64,000 bases of DNA from Solen grandis. Lineage: Eukaryota; Mollusca; Bivalvia; Adapedonta; Solenidae. This document shows, one piece after another, positions 12,655-23,370 of the stretch (its first letter is position 1; every line of letters begins with the position of its first letter). A model generated the notes under the pieces. That model searched no databases and was not told where the DNA came from. It saw only the letters and a program-made list of their open reading frames with translations. The stretch is from NCBI GenBank assembly GCA_021229015.1, contig CM037790.1, forward strand, positions 58,483,997 to 58,547,996, in the 5' to 3' direction. The position numbers were made by a program, and so were the translations under genes.

Positions 12655-13860
12655 TTGAACCAGAAACGTTCGCGTAATTCAGTTATTTCCAGATATAACT
12701 GATTTTTTCTCTCTTTATGTTTGCAGATGATATCGCTTGCGTACCTGATACAATTTCAGGGCTACAATTACAATTAAATTTATCATATGAATTTTGCAAG
12801 GATTATAAACTTAGTATAAATATTGATAAAACAAAAATCTTAGTCTTTAAAAATGGTGGACATCTCTCTAGAAATGAAAAATGGAGTTATGCAAATAGTA
12901 GACTTGATGTAGTTGACGGATTTTGTTACGTAGAATTATATTTTTCCAATAGATTATTAATGTTCAAAATGGCAGAGAATGTTACGGTGAAAACAAAAAA
13001 GGTATTAAAACATACATTGTATATTTCACTCCTTTAATCAATATAGGGGTCTTCCATATTCATTATTTTTTAAATATTTGAGTTTAAAATCGCCCCAATC
13101 TTGTTATATGGTTCTCAGTTGTGGGGAATAAATAGCTATTATTGTGTAGAATCTGTTCATTTGGTAGCTTGTAAACGTTTTCTTAATGTTGGAACTCGTG
13201 CTTGTAATGATGCTGTCTTAGGGGACTTAGGAAGATTCCCAATGTATATTTATGCGTCCAAGCATTGCATTAAATACTGGTTTCGAATAATAAATATGCC
13301 AAAACAAAGATACATTAATTTGTGTTATGAAATACTGCTATCTTATGCCAGTATAGGTCTAACAAGTTGGGCAACGTCAGTCAAGCAAACCCTGCATAAA
13401 AATGGATTTGGATATATATGGGAAAATAAATTTGTAGATAATCAAGTTATTTTATTCAGTTATGTAAATAGGTTTCATGACCAAAACATATACCTTTTGC
13501 AATCTTGTTGTTTAGAAAATATAAAATCAACACATTGTGCAAATTACAAAATAATTTATCATGTTGAAAATAATGTTAAGGTAATAAACATTGAAATTTT
13601 TTTCGAAAATATATGACTAAATTCAGAAGTTCTTGTCATTGCCTGTTAATTGAGACCGGTCGACACCATAATACATATATCCAGAGAAGACCGCATGTGT
13701 CTATATTGCAATTCCTCCAAGGAGGACGAATATTACTTTACCCTGTTGAGTGCCTTATATAATGATTTAAGAAAAATGTATATATCTGATTATTATAACC
13801 AAAGCACTGAGAGCACTGCCAGATGTGAATGTTAATATGTGTGTATAATAAGGTCAATCC

Positions 13861-15008
13861 CTTTAAATTTAATTGTGGTGTGCAGGTAAAATATATGGGA
13901 AGTGAAATCTCATTTAAAAAAGCAAGTAAGATATAATATGGATCGTGGTCTCTGTCAAATTAAACCAAAATGGATATGTACTAGTGGTTCTTAGTATTGA
14001 TCCTCCCAATACATTTCATACTACATGAACTTACTGCAGACAGGTATAATTTTAATAGAAAAGCAATAAATGGGACAAGATAAAGTTATTGTTCTATGTC
14101 ACTTCACACCCTGAATGATATCAATGCCTTCATTAATTTTTAAAATATGTTCTAGAAAAGAATAATTTCACCATACAAGTAAGCAAAAGAGATGAAGCAA
14201 GGTAGAGTTATTGTTCTTATGGAGTAAAATCTGACCATTGTATAAGGTATAAACTCAGTCCCGAAAGTACTGTCTGAGTTGTGACATACAGATGCGACTA
14301 GAGACACTACAGTCATTTGAGACTCTAACAAGAAAAGGTTAATGTTTCTATTGACGCCTTACATTAAGCATACTGCCCCCCTCTCATGGCAATATATCCA
14401 ACTTTTATCAAAGCTGCAATGCTGAATTATACAACCTGTGGTACTATTTTTCAAACGCGAATGTATGGATAAGTGGCGGTAATGTGATTGTAAGTAGAAC
14501 TTTAGAAGCTTTCGCTTCTAAAAGTTATCATACAGCAATAATCTACAATCTAATGGCATGCAAAAATCAAACTGCAATTCGAAACCTTGCTATGTTTTTA
14601 TACCATGCATTTGAAAAACGAAAATTCTTTTTAACAGGCATTGATTAAAGAAAACAAATGGGATTTGAGCATTATGCATTTTTGATATTTCATAGACGAT
14701 TGTATTTTTGAAATATAATCAACTGTTATCACATATGTTGTACGTTATGTATTATGTTATGAACCGGAGGCCTTTTATACAATAAATCATTGAATTGAAA
14801 AACAAACAAAAAAGAATTGAACAGATTTTAATAATTTGTATACCATTGAAACCGCATGAATTCAGGTTACAAATAGTGTTCTTACTCTTATTTGCAAAAA
14901 ATCAATCTTTTTTTAAATATAACCAATTGAATGAAGTGGTATTTCATTTAAATAGTTCGTCAAAGACATAGCAACATTCATTTTGTATATTTGCCAATTG
15001 TATTTGGC
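13861..15008. other. No gene; LINE-type 3' tail near 14735-14800, left arm
   Basis: Mostly AT-rich and featureless. An ACCGGAGGCCTTTTATACAA stretch followed by AATAAATCATTGAATTGAA resembles the 3' end of the LINE at 47954-50710 (GGGCCAGAGGCCATATAAT then AATAAATACTTGAAC), so a second LINE end may lie here. Mirrored at about 32625-32690. Confidence 0.5.
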
Positions 15009-15011
15009 TTG

Positions 15012-15226
15012 ACTTGATTATTTGAGTTTTCCGTCGCTTCGACAGTATTTAAGTCATATAGCGACGTCCAGCCAATTACAGGTGGAGGAACACCCCGAAT
15101 GCACGGAGGCATCCGGGTAGAACCACCAACCTACCGCAAGCAAGCTGTCAGGCTTCCTCACATTAAAATCCGAGTGACCCTGCTGGGATTCGAACCTACG
15201 CGGTGAGGGGCTGAGTAAGTGTTACA
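15012..15226 (-). mobile_element. 5'-truncated SINE (family 1), left arm
   Basis: The body and B box (GGTTCGAATCC inverse) are present but the A-box head is missing. It is bounded by a short direct repeat CAATTGTATTT on each side (about 14996 and 15226). Truncation at the 5' end with an intact target duplication is expected of LINE-driven insertion. Mirrored at about 32209-32425. Confidence 0.75.
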
Positions 15227-16001
15227 ATTGTATTTGTTGTTTTCCCGTATGAACGTATATTATGTATTTATTGGACGTGTTTAAATCATATATAGACCAA
15301 TAGACTGAATAATAGAATCAACATGGTGTTTTAAGTAAACTTTTAAAATTTCATTCAAGAAAAAAATACAGTGTCTGTGTGGCGGATGGGGTAAAATCAA
15401 GTTGACATAAAGATACAGGAAATGGTATGAAACTCATGTAAAAAGAATCTTAAATGATGAAAAATCCAAGATCGTGCTATTGTCTTCAAATCCTGACCAA
15501 TATCGGCCAATCTGCATTGTCAAAGTCTGATTTCATCAAACTGAAAAATCTCGAAATTTTGATGTCCATACTCCAATGATTAATTACCGGGATTTAAATC
15601 TACAGTGCTATCATTGTTGGTCAGCCAATTCTAGATACTGTATGATAACAGTGGTTCCCAATGGTATCGCGGGTACAACCCTTCAACAGATATAATCTTG
15701 GAAAGTTTCAAATGAATACAGACGAGTAACTACGATAAGATAAGGATACTTACTTATTATTTAATATCATAATAGGGAAATAACTTAACATCTGACATAG
15801 TATAATGACTTGAATATGCCGATCTTCGTGAAAGCAAACGTATATAAATTAGAAACGCAAAACAACATCTCGTTTTTTGTTTTAAAACTGATCAGCTCGA
15901 ACACTTTATGTCATACAGGCACAATTAGCAACATGGAACAAAATGCCGACCTGTATAAAACCACAGCCTTTACAGCTATCCAGCTTAAAGGCTTCGTCAT
16001 C

Positions 16002-16106
16002 TGAAAAAGTCAGAGTGACCTTTTCGGGATTCGAACCCACAGCGGTGAGGGGCTGGAAGATGTTAAAACAGCGACTTTACTCGTTTGGCCGCGGAGATCC
16101 CCCACT
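16002..16106 (-). mobile_element. Diverged SINE head (family 1), left arm
   Basis: A tRNA-like head only: B box (GGTTCGAATCC inverse) and a degraded A box near 16080. No body. Mirrored at 31325-31430. Confidence 0.65.
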
Positions 16107-16634
16107 CACACAGGCATTAAGTGACATTTTATAAACAGACACTTTAATAACTGTACTTATTTCCATATGCTACGTGAAAAAATCACTTGTTTTCAGATTT
16201 AAAAACAGAATCAAGTTAACTAAATTAATGATAAAAGTTGATCAGCTAGAAAATTTCTTATCATCGAAGAACAATGAATAACTAGAAACATAGACAAGAA
16301 AAACGCATTTAAAGCGGACTTCAACCTTTGGAATTATAAGCAACAAAGCAGTTTTATGCAAAGACCTCAAGCAGAAAAAAAAATTAGAAGTAAAAAGTGA
16401 AAATATCTTTTCGTTATTATTGAAGTACAGATCATGCGACAATAAGCGTAGATATGAAAATTACCTGTAAGGATCGTCTGCTATATTTTATGATGTTTTT
16501 ATATTGATTTTCCGATTCGACCGCATCTATACAACTGACCATGTATTCCTTGGAATTACAACCTTAAATATCTTTAAAACAGAACAGGTTTTATAACACT
16601 GTATGGAAACTATGTACGCTAGGTAGCCGTGGTG

Positions 16635-16671
16635 TTTTCAAGATGGCGGACGGTTTATGTTGACAAGGTAA
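16635..16671 (+). promoter_or_regulatory. Possible first exon/initiator with strong splice donor, left arm
   Basis: TTTTCAAGATGGCGGACGG resembles the YY1-type downstream initiator motif (AAGATGGCGG) found at many animal transcription starts. It is followed 19 bases later by CAAG then GTAAGTG, a near-consensus 5' splice donor. The ATG there reads only six codons (MADGLC) before a stop, so this would be leader sequence. The same arrangement is in the right arm (30791-30828, minus). No matching acceptor could be proven. Confidence 0.3.
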
Positions 16672-16783
16672 GTGTATATTTTGTCGATATTTGAGTCATA
16701 TTGCGTTTCCTAACGCAACGACAGTAGTAACAGAAAGAGATTGTTAGCCAAATCAACGGCTATCAGTCGTTTTTGATTGCCCG

Positions 16784-17047
16784 TTACATCTGCTGAAACA
16801 CGATGTTTTGGACAGGTTGAAATACGAAGCGAGAGATTAAAGAAAATCGGTGATATTTCTTAAAGTATAAAAGCCCTGGCCATTGTACGTGTGTAGATAG
16901 ATAGAGTTTTGCCATATCACATATTTTCTCGGCAATATCCTTTTGATCAGATGTTTCAAAACTTTTAAATTTGACGTGTTGTACGCAACGGTGCAAACCG
17001 AAACTAAACCACTGTACGCAACGGTGAGGAGGAATTCTGTCACACAT
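16784..17047 (-). CDS. Uncertain 87-codon frame, left arm
   Basis: Open frame without a recognised domain, starting MCDRIPPHRCVQ and ending VQNIVFQQM. In the right arm (30445-30675, +) the same frame is 76 codons. The difference is an in-frame 33-bp tandem duplication around HRCVQ in the left copy, plus a few substitutions. It lies 110 bp from the possible initiator at 16635 and points the other way. The conserved frame could be chance given how similar the arms are. I would not call it a gene without transcript support. Confidence 0.2.
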   Translation of the reverse strand: MCDRIPPHRCVQWFSFGLHRCVQHVKFKSFETSDQKDIAEKICDMAKLYLSTHVQWPGLLYFKKYHRFSLISRFVFQPVQNIVFQQM

Positions 17048-17115
17048 CGAGAAAAATTATTTACGCTTCGGTGCGCATCAGAAACCCGTTAGTCATTTAA
17101 TAACGAGATTTAAAC

Positions 17116-19103
17116 AAGAAAGTCAGTAGAACTGACAGATGCTCCCCGAAGAACGTCATTGTTACAAATAAGGCCTTGGTCAATGGGTGGGAGGATATGT
17201 TGAAATCCCCATTCCTAAATCATATCTATTCTCCTCATCAGATGAGATGTTTTACCAACTCTAATTTGGAGACTTAGTAACAGTTTACTATTTAATATGA
17301 TAATACGTGTTACTCATCAGATCTTTCATTGATTTTTTTTAAGTTTTTATACTACTAAAAATTAAGTCATACATTTCAATGTGTGCTCATATCAAAGAGG
17401 TTAACCAACACTCTTGACATATGACTGGATATTTGAAATAGTGTATAATGGCCTAAACAACAATTAGCTGACATGATTATGATTGACATTACTAGCATAT
17501 TGAATTTTGTGGGGTTTTGTTTAAATGATATCTCCTGTTAAATTAGGCAAATGACATGAATATTAGTCAACAACATGGTAGTAGGGGCTATAACTCTCTT
17601 AAAAATTGAGGAACCAGGTCACGTCGACGATATGCGTATCTACTCTTGGTAATAAAGCTTCCCATAAAGTTTCATTGAATTCAAGCCATTAGTTCCTGAG
17701 AAATAGCCCGGACAAGAATCATGCAACATGAACTATAGGCCAAAAAGTCAGGGGGCCATAACTCTTTGAAAAATTTAGGAATCGGGTCATGCTGACGATA
17801 TGCGCATCTCCTCTTGGTAATAAAGCTTCCCATAAAGTTTCATTGAATTCAAGCCATTAGTTCCTGAGAAATAGCCCGGACAAGAATCATGCAATATGTA
17901 CTATAGGCCAAAAAGTCAAGGGGCCATAACTCTGTGAAAAATTGAGGAACCAGGCCACGCCGATGATATGCGTATCTACTCTTGCTGATAAAGCTTCCCA
18001 TAAAGTTTCGTTGAATTCAAGCCATTAGTTCCTGAGAAATAGCCCGGACAAGAATCATGCAATATGTACTATAGGCCAAAAAGTCAAGGGGCCTTAACTC
18101 TGTGAAAAATTTAGGAATCGGGTCATGCTGACGATATGCGCATCTCCTCTTGGTAATAAAGCTTCCCATAAAGTTTCGTTGAATTCAAGCCATTAGTTCC
18201 TGAGAAATAGCCCGGACAAGAATCATGCAATATGAACTATAGCCCAAAAAGTCAAGGGGCCTTAACTCTGTGAAAAATTTAGGAATCGGGTCATGCTGAC
18301 GATATGCGCATCTCCTCTTGGTAATAAAGCTTCCCATAAAGTTTCGTTGAATTCAAGCCATTAGTTCCTGAGAAATAGCCCGGACAAGAATCATGCAATA
18401 TGTACTATAGGCTGAAAAGTCAATGGGCCATAACTCTGTGAAAAAGCATCTACTCTTGGTGATAAAGCTTCCCATAAAGTTTTGTTGAATTCAAGCCATT
18501 AGTTCCTGAGAAATAGTCCGGACAAGAATCATGCAATATGTACTATAGGCCAAAAAGTCAAGGGGCCTTATCTCTTTGAAAAATTTAGGAATCGGGTCAT
18601 GCTGACGATATGCGCATCTCCTTTGGTAATAAAGCTTCCCATAAAGTTTCGTTGAATTCAAGCCATTAGTTCCTGAGAAATAGCCCGGACAAGAATCATG
18701 CAATATGAACTATAGGCCAAAAAGTCAAGGGGCCTTAACTCTGTGAAAAATTTAGGAATCGGGTCATGCTGACGATATGCGCATCTCCTCTTGGTAATAA
18801 AGCTTCCCATAAAGTTTCGTTGAATTCAAGCCATTAGTTCCTGAGAAATAGCCCGGACAAGAATCATGCAATATGTACTATAGGCCGAAAAGTCAATGGG
18901 CCATAACTCTGTGAAAAATTGAGGAACCAGGCCACGCCGACGATATGCGTATCTACTCTTGCTGATAAAGCTTCCCATAAAGTTTCGTTGAATTCAAGCC
19001 GTTAGTTCCTGAGAAATAGTCCGGACAAGGAAAGTGTGTCGGACGGACGGACGAACGGACGGACGAAGCGGCGACTATATGCGTCACCTTCGGTGAGCAT
19101 AAA
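17116..19103 (+). mobile_element. Pearl/Helentron-like non-autonomous element, left arm only
   Basis: About 1.99 kb, absent from the right arm. The 5' end has a small hairpin (GTCAG TAGAA CTGAC) and an ATGCTCCCCGAAG block that reappears inverted near the 3' end (CTTCGGTGAGCAT). The core is about 8.5 tandem copies of a 168-bp unit (17580-19030), then (GGAC)n with GGACGAACGG interruptions (19035-19065). Core tandem repeat, tetranucleotide microsatellite, short inverted termini and no clear target duplication match the pearl elements of bivalves, now grouped with Helentron-associated elements. There is no coding capacity. Confidence 0.82.
17580..19030 (+). repeat. 168-bp satellite-like tandem array
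   Basis: The AATAAAGCTTCCCATAAAG/GATAAAGCTTCCCATAAAG block recurs at 17651, 17819, 17987, 18155, 18323, 18461, 18628, 18796 and 18964. Spacing is 168 bp except one 138-bp and one 167-bp interval (a 30-bp and a 1-bp deletion). Two monomer variants are visible: GGAATCGGGTCATGCTGACG with CTCCTCTTGG, and GGAACCAGGCCACGCCGA with TACTCTTGCTG. They interleave instead of grading. Confidence 0.93.
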
Positions 19104-19855
19104 AAGCGACAGCCGAGCGCATGCAGACGCTCATCTGATTTTTTGTCACTATTAAAATAATTGTCCCATGATCTAGACACTTAAGTCATAATATTTCCTT
19201 CAGTTAAATTGTTCCAAAATGCAAAAGATGCCTGTGGGTGGAGCAAATTGTTTATTCTGTATTTGAATCACCTTTAAATGGCGCTTCCTTAATTAAAATT
19301 AGGTAAAATGTGTAAAATAAAGTAATCTAGAAAAAGTAAGGGTTCGGGCCAAACCAATATAAAAACAAGAAACACGTCAAATGACGCGAAACCAGGTCTT
19401 CAAAGGTCATCCCAGGCAACCAGACTACCGTTTATTTCCAAACCTGCCGTAGAAGCAAACATATGACATCACACAAATTGACACCATCAGAGATCCTTGT
19501 CACAAAATATCATAGGCTTGGCCTTATTTACAGGGGTCAGTTTAGTGTACTACATACGAAGTTAACCTACGAGAGTCATGTCATGTAGACCATGTTAGAA
19601 TTATTGTGTTTGAAGTTATTTGTATACGGATAATAATAGGTTCTCTCATTTTTGTATGTATAATCAACCGTTCTATTATTATTTTACTACAGTTGGTTAA
19701 GTTTTCAGGTTTTTAGAAAGGCTGCTAAGGTTTTAAAAGTATAAACTAAAAGTTTCAAAGTACGGCCTTTATATCAGACCATCTCTGAATATTTAGTCAT
19801 TCACGTTAGGCATTGAAATTCTCAAACTGCCCGCAGCGGTTACTTCCCCTTATCT
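19104..19855. other. No recognisable gene, left arm
   Basis: AT-rich sequence, mirrored at 29637-30375, with no repeat family or exon I can identify. It leads up to the 70-codon frame. Confidence 0.5.
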
Positions 19856-20068
19856 ATGCCGAAGAATGAAGGGGAGATAACTGCGTGGAGATTGGGAAAT
19901 TCGTTGTTTATGGTTTCTCAAGATGCACGAGTTTTAATAGGGAAACATGGTAAACGGGCTCAAATTAGTATATATGAATTGGGATTTTCAAGAAAAAGGG
20001 TGTCAGTTATAGAGATGCATCATGAGAAAGCATTGAATGCTGAACCATACATTACGGAGTATGTGTAA
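19856..20068 (+). CDS. Uncertain 70-codon frame, left arm
   Basis: ATG-initiated frame reading MPKNEGEITAWRLGNSLFMV and onward to ITEYV. The right arm (29636-29424, -) keeps the same length with three amino-acid changes (W/L, M/T, S/P) and at least one silent change. No family recognised. It ends at TATGTGTAAGT, which contains a plausible splice donor, so it could be an exon of a gene running into the gap. The CTTCCCCTTATCT/AGGGGAGATAACT pair at its start resembles a repetitive molluscan motif. More replacement than silent change argues against constraint. Confidence 0.2.
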   Translation: MPKNEGEITAWRLGNSLFMVSQDARVLIGKHGKRAQISIYELGFSRKRVSVIEMHHEKALNAEPYITEYV

Positions 20069-20221
20069 GTACAGTTTATATTTTTGTATTATGTTTTAAT
20101 CTGGTTTGGGTAAGTTAAATTCTGTAAGACTTTGTTTTAAATACCCAGTTTAAAGTTTGGTAGATTGTTTTTCGTCAAACAATAAGCCTACAATTATAAT
20201 AGCATATTTGCTGTTTTGCTA

Positions 20222-20321
20222 NNNNNNNNNNNNNNNNNNNNNNNNNNNNNNNNNNNNNNNNNNNNNNNNNNNNNNNNNNNNNNNNNNNNNNNNNNNNNNN
20301 NNNNNNNNNNNNNNNNNNNNN
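20222..20321. other. Assembly gap of exactly 100 N
   Basis: One hundred consecutive N, the usual placeholder for a gap of unknown size. It falls where homology between the two arms ends. The base before it pairs with 29271, while the sequence after it does not match the inverse of 29270 and below. The join between left arm and spacer is therefore not directly sequenced here. Confidence 0.99.
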
Positions 20322-20454
20322 GCCTTCCTACTTTTATTATTTAAATGAACTTTTCTAAAACTCTATCATAGATTACTGATTTGAAATTAAATTTTTTATG
20401 CATTTGTTAACTATAATTTAGTTTCATTTATATGAAGGGGTGCAGCTTGGCTTA

Positions 20455-21200
20455 ACTGAATGTGTAGGAACGATTATCTACCGCTTGAGCCCTGTCGGAA
20501 AAGTTTGGATGTTTGCAAGGTTGTTTGAACAATCTGGTTGGTTTTGAGGGTTTCTTTTTAATGGTATTATACCAAGTTTGGGTGGATTTTCAAGCAATAA
20601 AGACCTAAACTAGTTTACTACTGATTAACATCATACTTGATATATTCATAAACAGTCTTTAGACTAATATTGAAATTCATGACTCTCACTCATTACGTTC
20701 AGAGATTGAACTTACATCTTAATATCGTATCTAAGCTCTTAATGTTATGATTTTGCAATAATGTTTCATGTGTGTTTAAAATACACGTGGGTCTGACATT
20801 TAAGTTTGATATTTTTTTAAAGGAAAACTGAATGTGTAGGAACGATTATCTACCGCTTGAGCCCTGTCGGAAAAGTTTGGATGTTTGCAAGGTTGTTTGA
20901 ACAATCTGGTTGGTTTTGAGGGTTTCTTTTTAATGGTATTATACCAAGTTTGGGTGGATTTTCAAGCAATAAAGACCTAAACTAGTTTACTACTGATTAA
21001 CATCATACTTGATATATTCATAAACAGTCTTTAGACTAATATTGAAATTCATGACTCTCACTCATTACGTTCAGAGATTGAACTTACATCTTAATCTATC
21101 GTATCTAAGCTCTTAATGTTATGATTTTGCAATAATGTTTCATGTGTGTTTAAAATACACGTGGGTCTGACATTTAAGTTTGATATTTTTTTAAAGGAAA
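20455..21200 (+). repeat. 372-bp direct tandem duplication
   Basis: 20455-20826 and 20827-21200 are almost identical; the visible difference is a 2-bp CT insertion in the second copy (AATATCG versus AATCTATCG). Both begin ACTGAATGTGTAGGAACG and end in TTTTTTTAAAGGAAA. The near identity means the duplication is very recent or an assembly artefact. It lies 130 bp from the N gap. Confidence 0.93.
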
Positions 21201-21699
21201 ACTGTTATCGGTTTAATTAGAGAGCAATTTTATGCGCTTAACTGGACAATTAACTTTTGATTGATGTTTATTTCATAACTGAACCAAACACCAAGCCCTC
21301 GATCGAAATCACTTTTACTGTTCTTACATCGAAAATGGCTGAAAGTAATATATGTATCATTAAAACAATGAAGCAACTCCCTATAGGCGTCCTGTTGAAG
21401 AACTTCCTATAATAAAAAGGTAGATTGTAAAACTTAGTAAAAAAAAGTTTCGTGCATGGATGCATGTGCATTAGAGAAACTGAAGCCTTAAAGGCAATGG
21501 GCAAGTTTCAAACTAAAATATTAATTAGTTTTAGTTCTGAAGGCTTACTTAAGTTTAAATTATTTACTTCCTTATTCGCTACGATATAACGATTACGTAA
21601 CTCAGCCCAATGTCCGGATCGTCAACCATACACATGGAACTGTCCTGTCGTTCAAACAACGAATATGTGGCGAACACGCTCATATAACGGTGACCGCCT

Positions 21700-21930
21700 G
21701 TGTATGATAAATACTCTGTTTGAAAAGCTCATATGCAACTCAGAAATAGAGTGAGGAAGAGACTCTATGTGTCAGAGAGGGAGAGGGAGAGAGAGAGAGA
21801 GAAAGAGAGAGAGAGGGGGGGGGAGTATATATAATACATGTACTTAAATTGTTAATGTTATTATGTATGATAAATACTTTGTTAGAAAAGCTCATGTGCA
21901 ATTCAGAAATAGAAATAGCGAGGAGAGACT

Positions 21931-21966
<36 letters not shown>

Positions 21967-21990
21967 GAGTGAGAGAGAGAAGGCTTAATA
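21700..21990 (+). repeat. Duplicated block with GA microsatellites
   Basis: TGTATGATAAATACT followed by GAAAAGCTCATATGCAACTC and a GA run (21774-21826) is repeated at 21867-21980 with substitutions, ending in a second GA run (21931-21977). The period is about 163 bp. Confidence 0.8.
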
Positions 21991-22255
21991 CATAGATTCC
22001 AGTATAATCAATAATCCCACCAGCCGTTTTCCATTGCATTTATTTGTACTTTATATATCTATATGTTTTTGTGCTGCTAATGTTTCCTTCTACGGTAGGA
22101 CTTATGCATTTGTAAATAAAAGTTAAAGGAAAGTTAAAAGGGTTCCTGCCGTCTATGTGCTGGACTACGCCCTACATGCGTCCCAACTAAATACGGCTAC
22201 AGATTTATAAATAACTCAGATTTACTAATAACACAATGAATTACACAGCATGTAA

Positions 22256-22300
22256 TTATACAATAAAGCTCACTTATAACGAAATCGGAAAAGTCATTCT
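22256..22300 (+). mobile_element. pogo/Tigger-like terminal sequence
   Basis: After a TA dinucleotide, CAATAAAGCTCACTTATAACGAAAT matches in inverse the stretch ATTTCGTTATAAGTAAGCTTTACTG at 28948-28972 with two mismatches. The CAGTAAA...TATAACGAA pattern with a TA target is typical of pogo/Tigger termini. The two may be ends of one disrupted element or of two separate ones. Confidence 0.45.
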
Positions 22301-22905
22301 CCGACTACTTCTTTCATAATTTCTATGGACCCCAGCCTGGAAAAGATAAAATCGGATACAGTTAAAAATCGGCTAAGACAAAAGAATTTGTAGATCCTTA
22401 TACTTAAGTTTACCTGTGAGATGGTTCGGTTAACACAAGAAATGACCGTCATTATCACAGTTTGACAAGTGATCACAAATGTCTGTCACCTCGGGCGGTA
22501 GACAGCACCCGACTATATGTACGTCGTTACGTAATCAATTTAAGTCAACAGAAAGGCAGTTTCGTGTGAATGATAAACACATGTCACTCACATACATGTA
22601 TACTGACGAGATAAAGAAACGTCTGATCGAAATTTGACGTTATTTTCTTTACACCGTTTTAAATAATATTGAAATGTAGTAAATGCATATGTATTGTGAC
22701 CGACAAACACGGCAAACAAAAACTCGTACGATTCTATACGGCCAATTGTCCACTTCATGTGTCTGCTCATGCTATCTTCGTGCAGCCCGTGCCTGTCAAC
22801 AATGTGGTGTTATTTAGTGAATATTACAAAAGGACATGTGTTAGTCGACATACAACCATAATTTCAGAGATTTTCTGACTAAACATCGGTTTTTGATAAT
22901 GTCGA

Positions 22906-23370
22906 GGCTAATTTAGGAAGTGAGGGCTAAAGTTTTGGCTATGCTTGAATGTGGGCGAACGCAAGAACAAGTCGCTAGACTTTTAACGTCTCTCGTTCGA
23001 CAATTCTGCATTTTGTTCGACGTTTTAGAGACACGGGAACGTTTGTCGATAGGCCACGTTCAGGTAGACCGCGTGTAACGTCAGTACGACAATACAATTA
23101 TATACGTCAACGCCATTTTGCAGAATCTACGTCACTGTAGTGGTAGGTAACCGTGGACGCCATAAGTCGACATACAGTCAGAAATCGACTTAGAGAACCG
23201 GGAATTACCTGCCGTAGGCCGTACCGCGGTCTAGTTATAACGTTACGCCACCGTCACCAACGTCTAATTTGGACCCGCAACCATCGCAGCCAGCGTTGGC
23301 AGAACGTAGTGTTCAGTGATGAGTCGCGTTTCAACTTGTGGAACGCCGACGGACGTATCCGTGTTTGAAT
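22906..23370 (+). pseudogene. Tc1-like transposase fragment
   Basis: The N-terminal helix-turn-helix part is readable in broken frames (LAMLECGRTQEQVARLL at about 22935-22985). A 71-codon frame (23153-23368) then gives ISRHTVRNRLREPGI, CRRPYRGL and VVFSDESRFNLWNADGR, the segment around the first catalytic Asp of the Tc1/mariner DDE domain. It stops there; the second Asp and the Glu are absent. Several in-frame stops separate the parts. Non-functional. Confidence 0.88.

Larger units (their letters stand above)
8490..13860 (+). pseudogene. Decayed full-length-type LINE (ORF1 + ORF2), left arm
   Basis: Pieces run in order. An ORF1-like part spans 8574-9190, including a coiled-coil stretch (LQIEMTVIKSNVINLEKRQA) and a DSLRIFGM segment. 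Next is the N-terminus of the endonuclease (ILMISWNIESFKAKLYSFDI at about 9890-9960, then SIQETWDY). RT remnants follow at about 11680-12130 (YVAFIDFQKAFDSV-like motif A), 12330-12400 (LKQGCCLSPILF, motif B) and 12717-13037 (MFADDIACVPD, motif C). A C-terminal region lies at 13101-13840 (LGDLGRFPMYIYASKHCIKYW and MCLYCNSSKEDEYYF). Many stops and frameshifts are present. A SINE and two MITEs sit inside it. The order matches Jockey/CR1-type elements without RNase H. Confidence 0.82.
1..20221 (+). repeat. Left arm of a >20-kb inverted repeat
   Basis: The stretch is the reverse complement of 29271-51671. Base 1 pairs with 51671 and base 20221 with 29271. Matching runs through coding remnants, SINEs and plain AT-rich DNA alike, with scattered substitutions (about 1 in 70 in the outermost stretch). 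Left-only material includes a TTAA MITE (10959-11192), a pearl-like element (17116-19103), extra tandem-repeat copies near 4860-5110 and a 30-bp tandem duplication near 1519-1578. The arm is cut by the window start on the outside and by an N gap on the inside, so its true limits are unknown. It may be a genuine duplication or an alternative haplotype. Confidence 0.95.

Noticed and set aside
17580..19030. CRISPR-like direct repeats
   Set aside because: Repeats are contiguous 168-bp monomers without unique spacers, inside a eukaryotic transposon, with no cas genes.
19035..19065. (GGAC)n run as an independent microsatellite locus
   Set aside because: It has the fixed position of the tetranucleotide block in pearl-like elements and is absent with the rest of the element in the right arm.
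22669..22878. 69-codon frame next to the Tc1 relic
   Set aside because: No recognisable domain and overlapped by an equally long antisense frame; likely chance.
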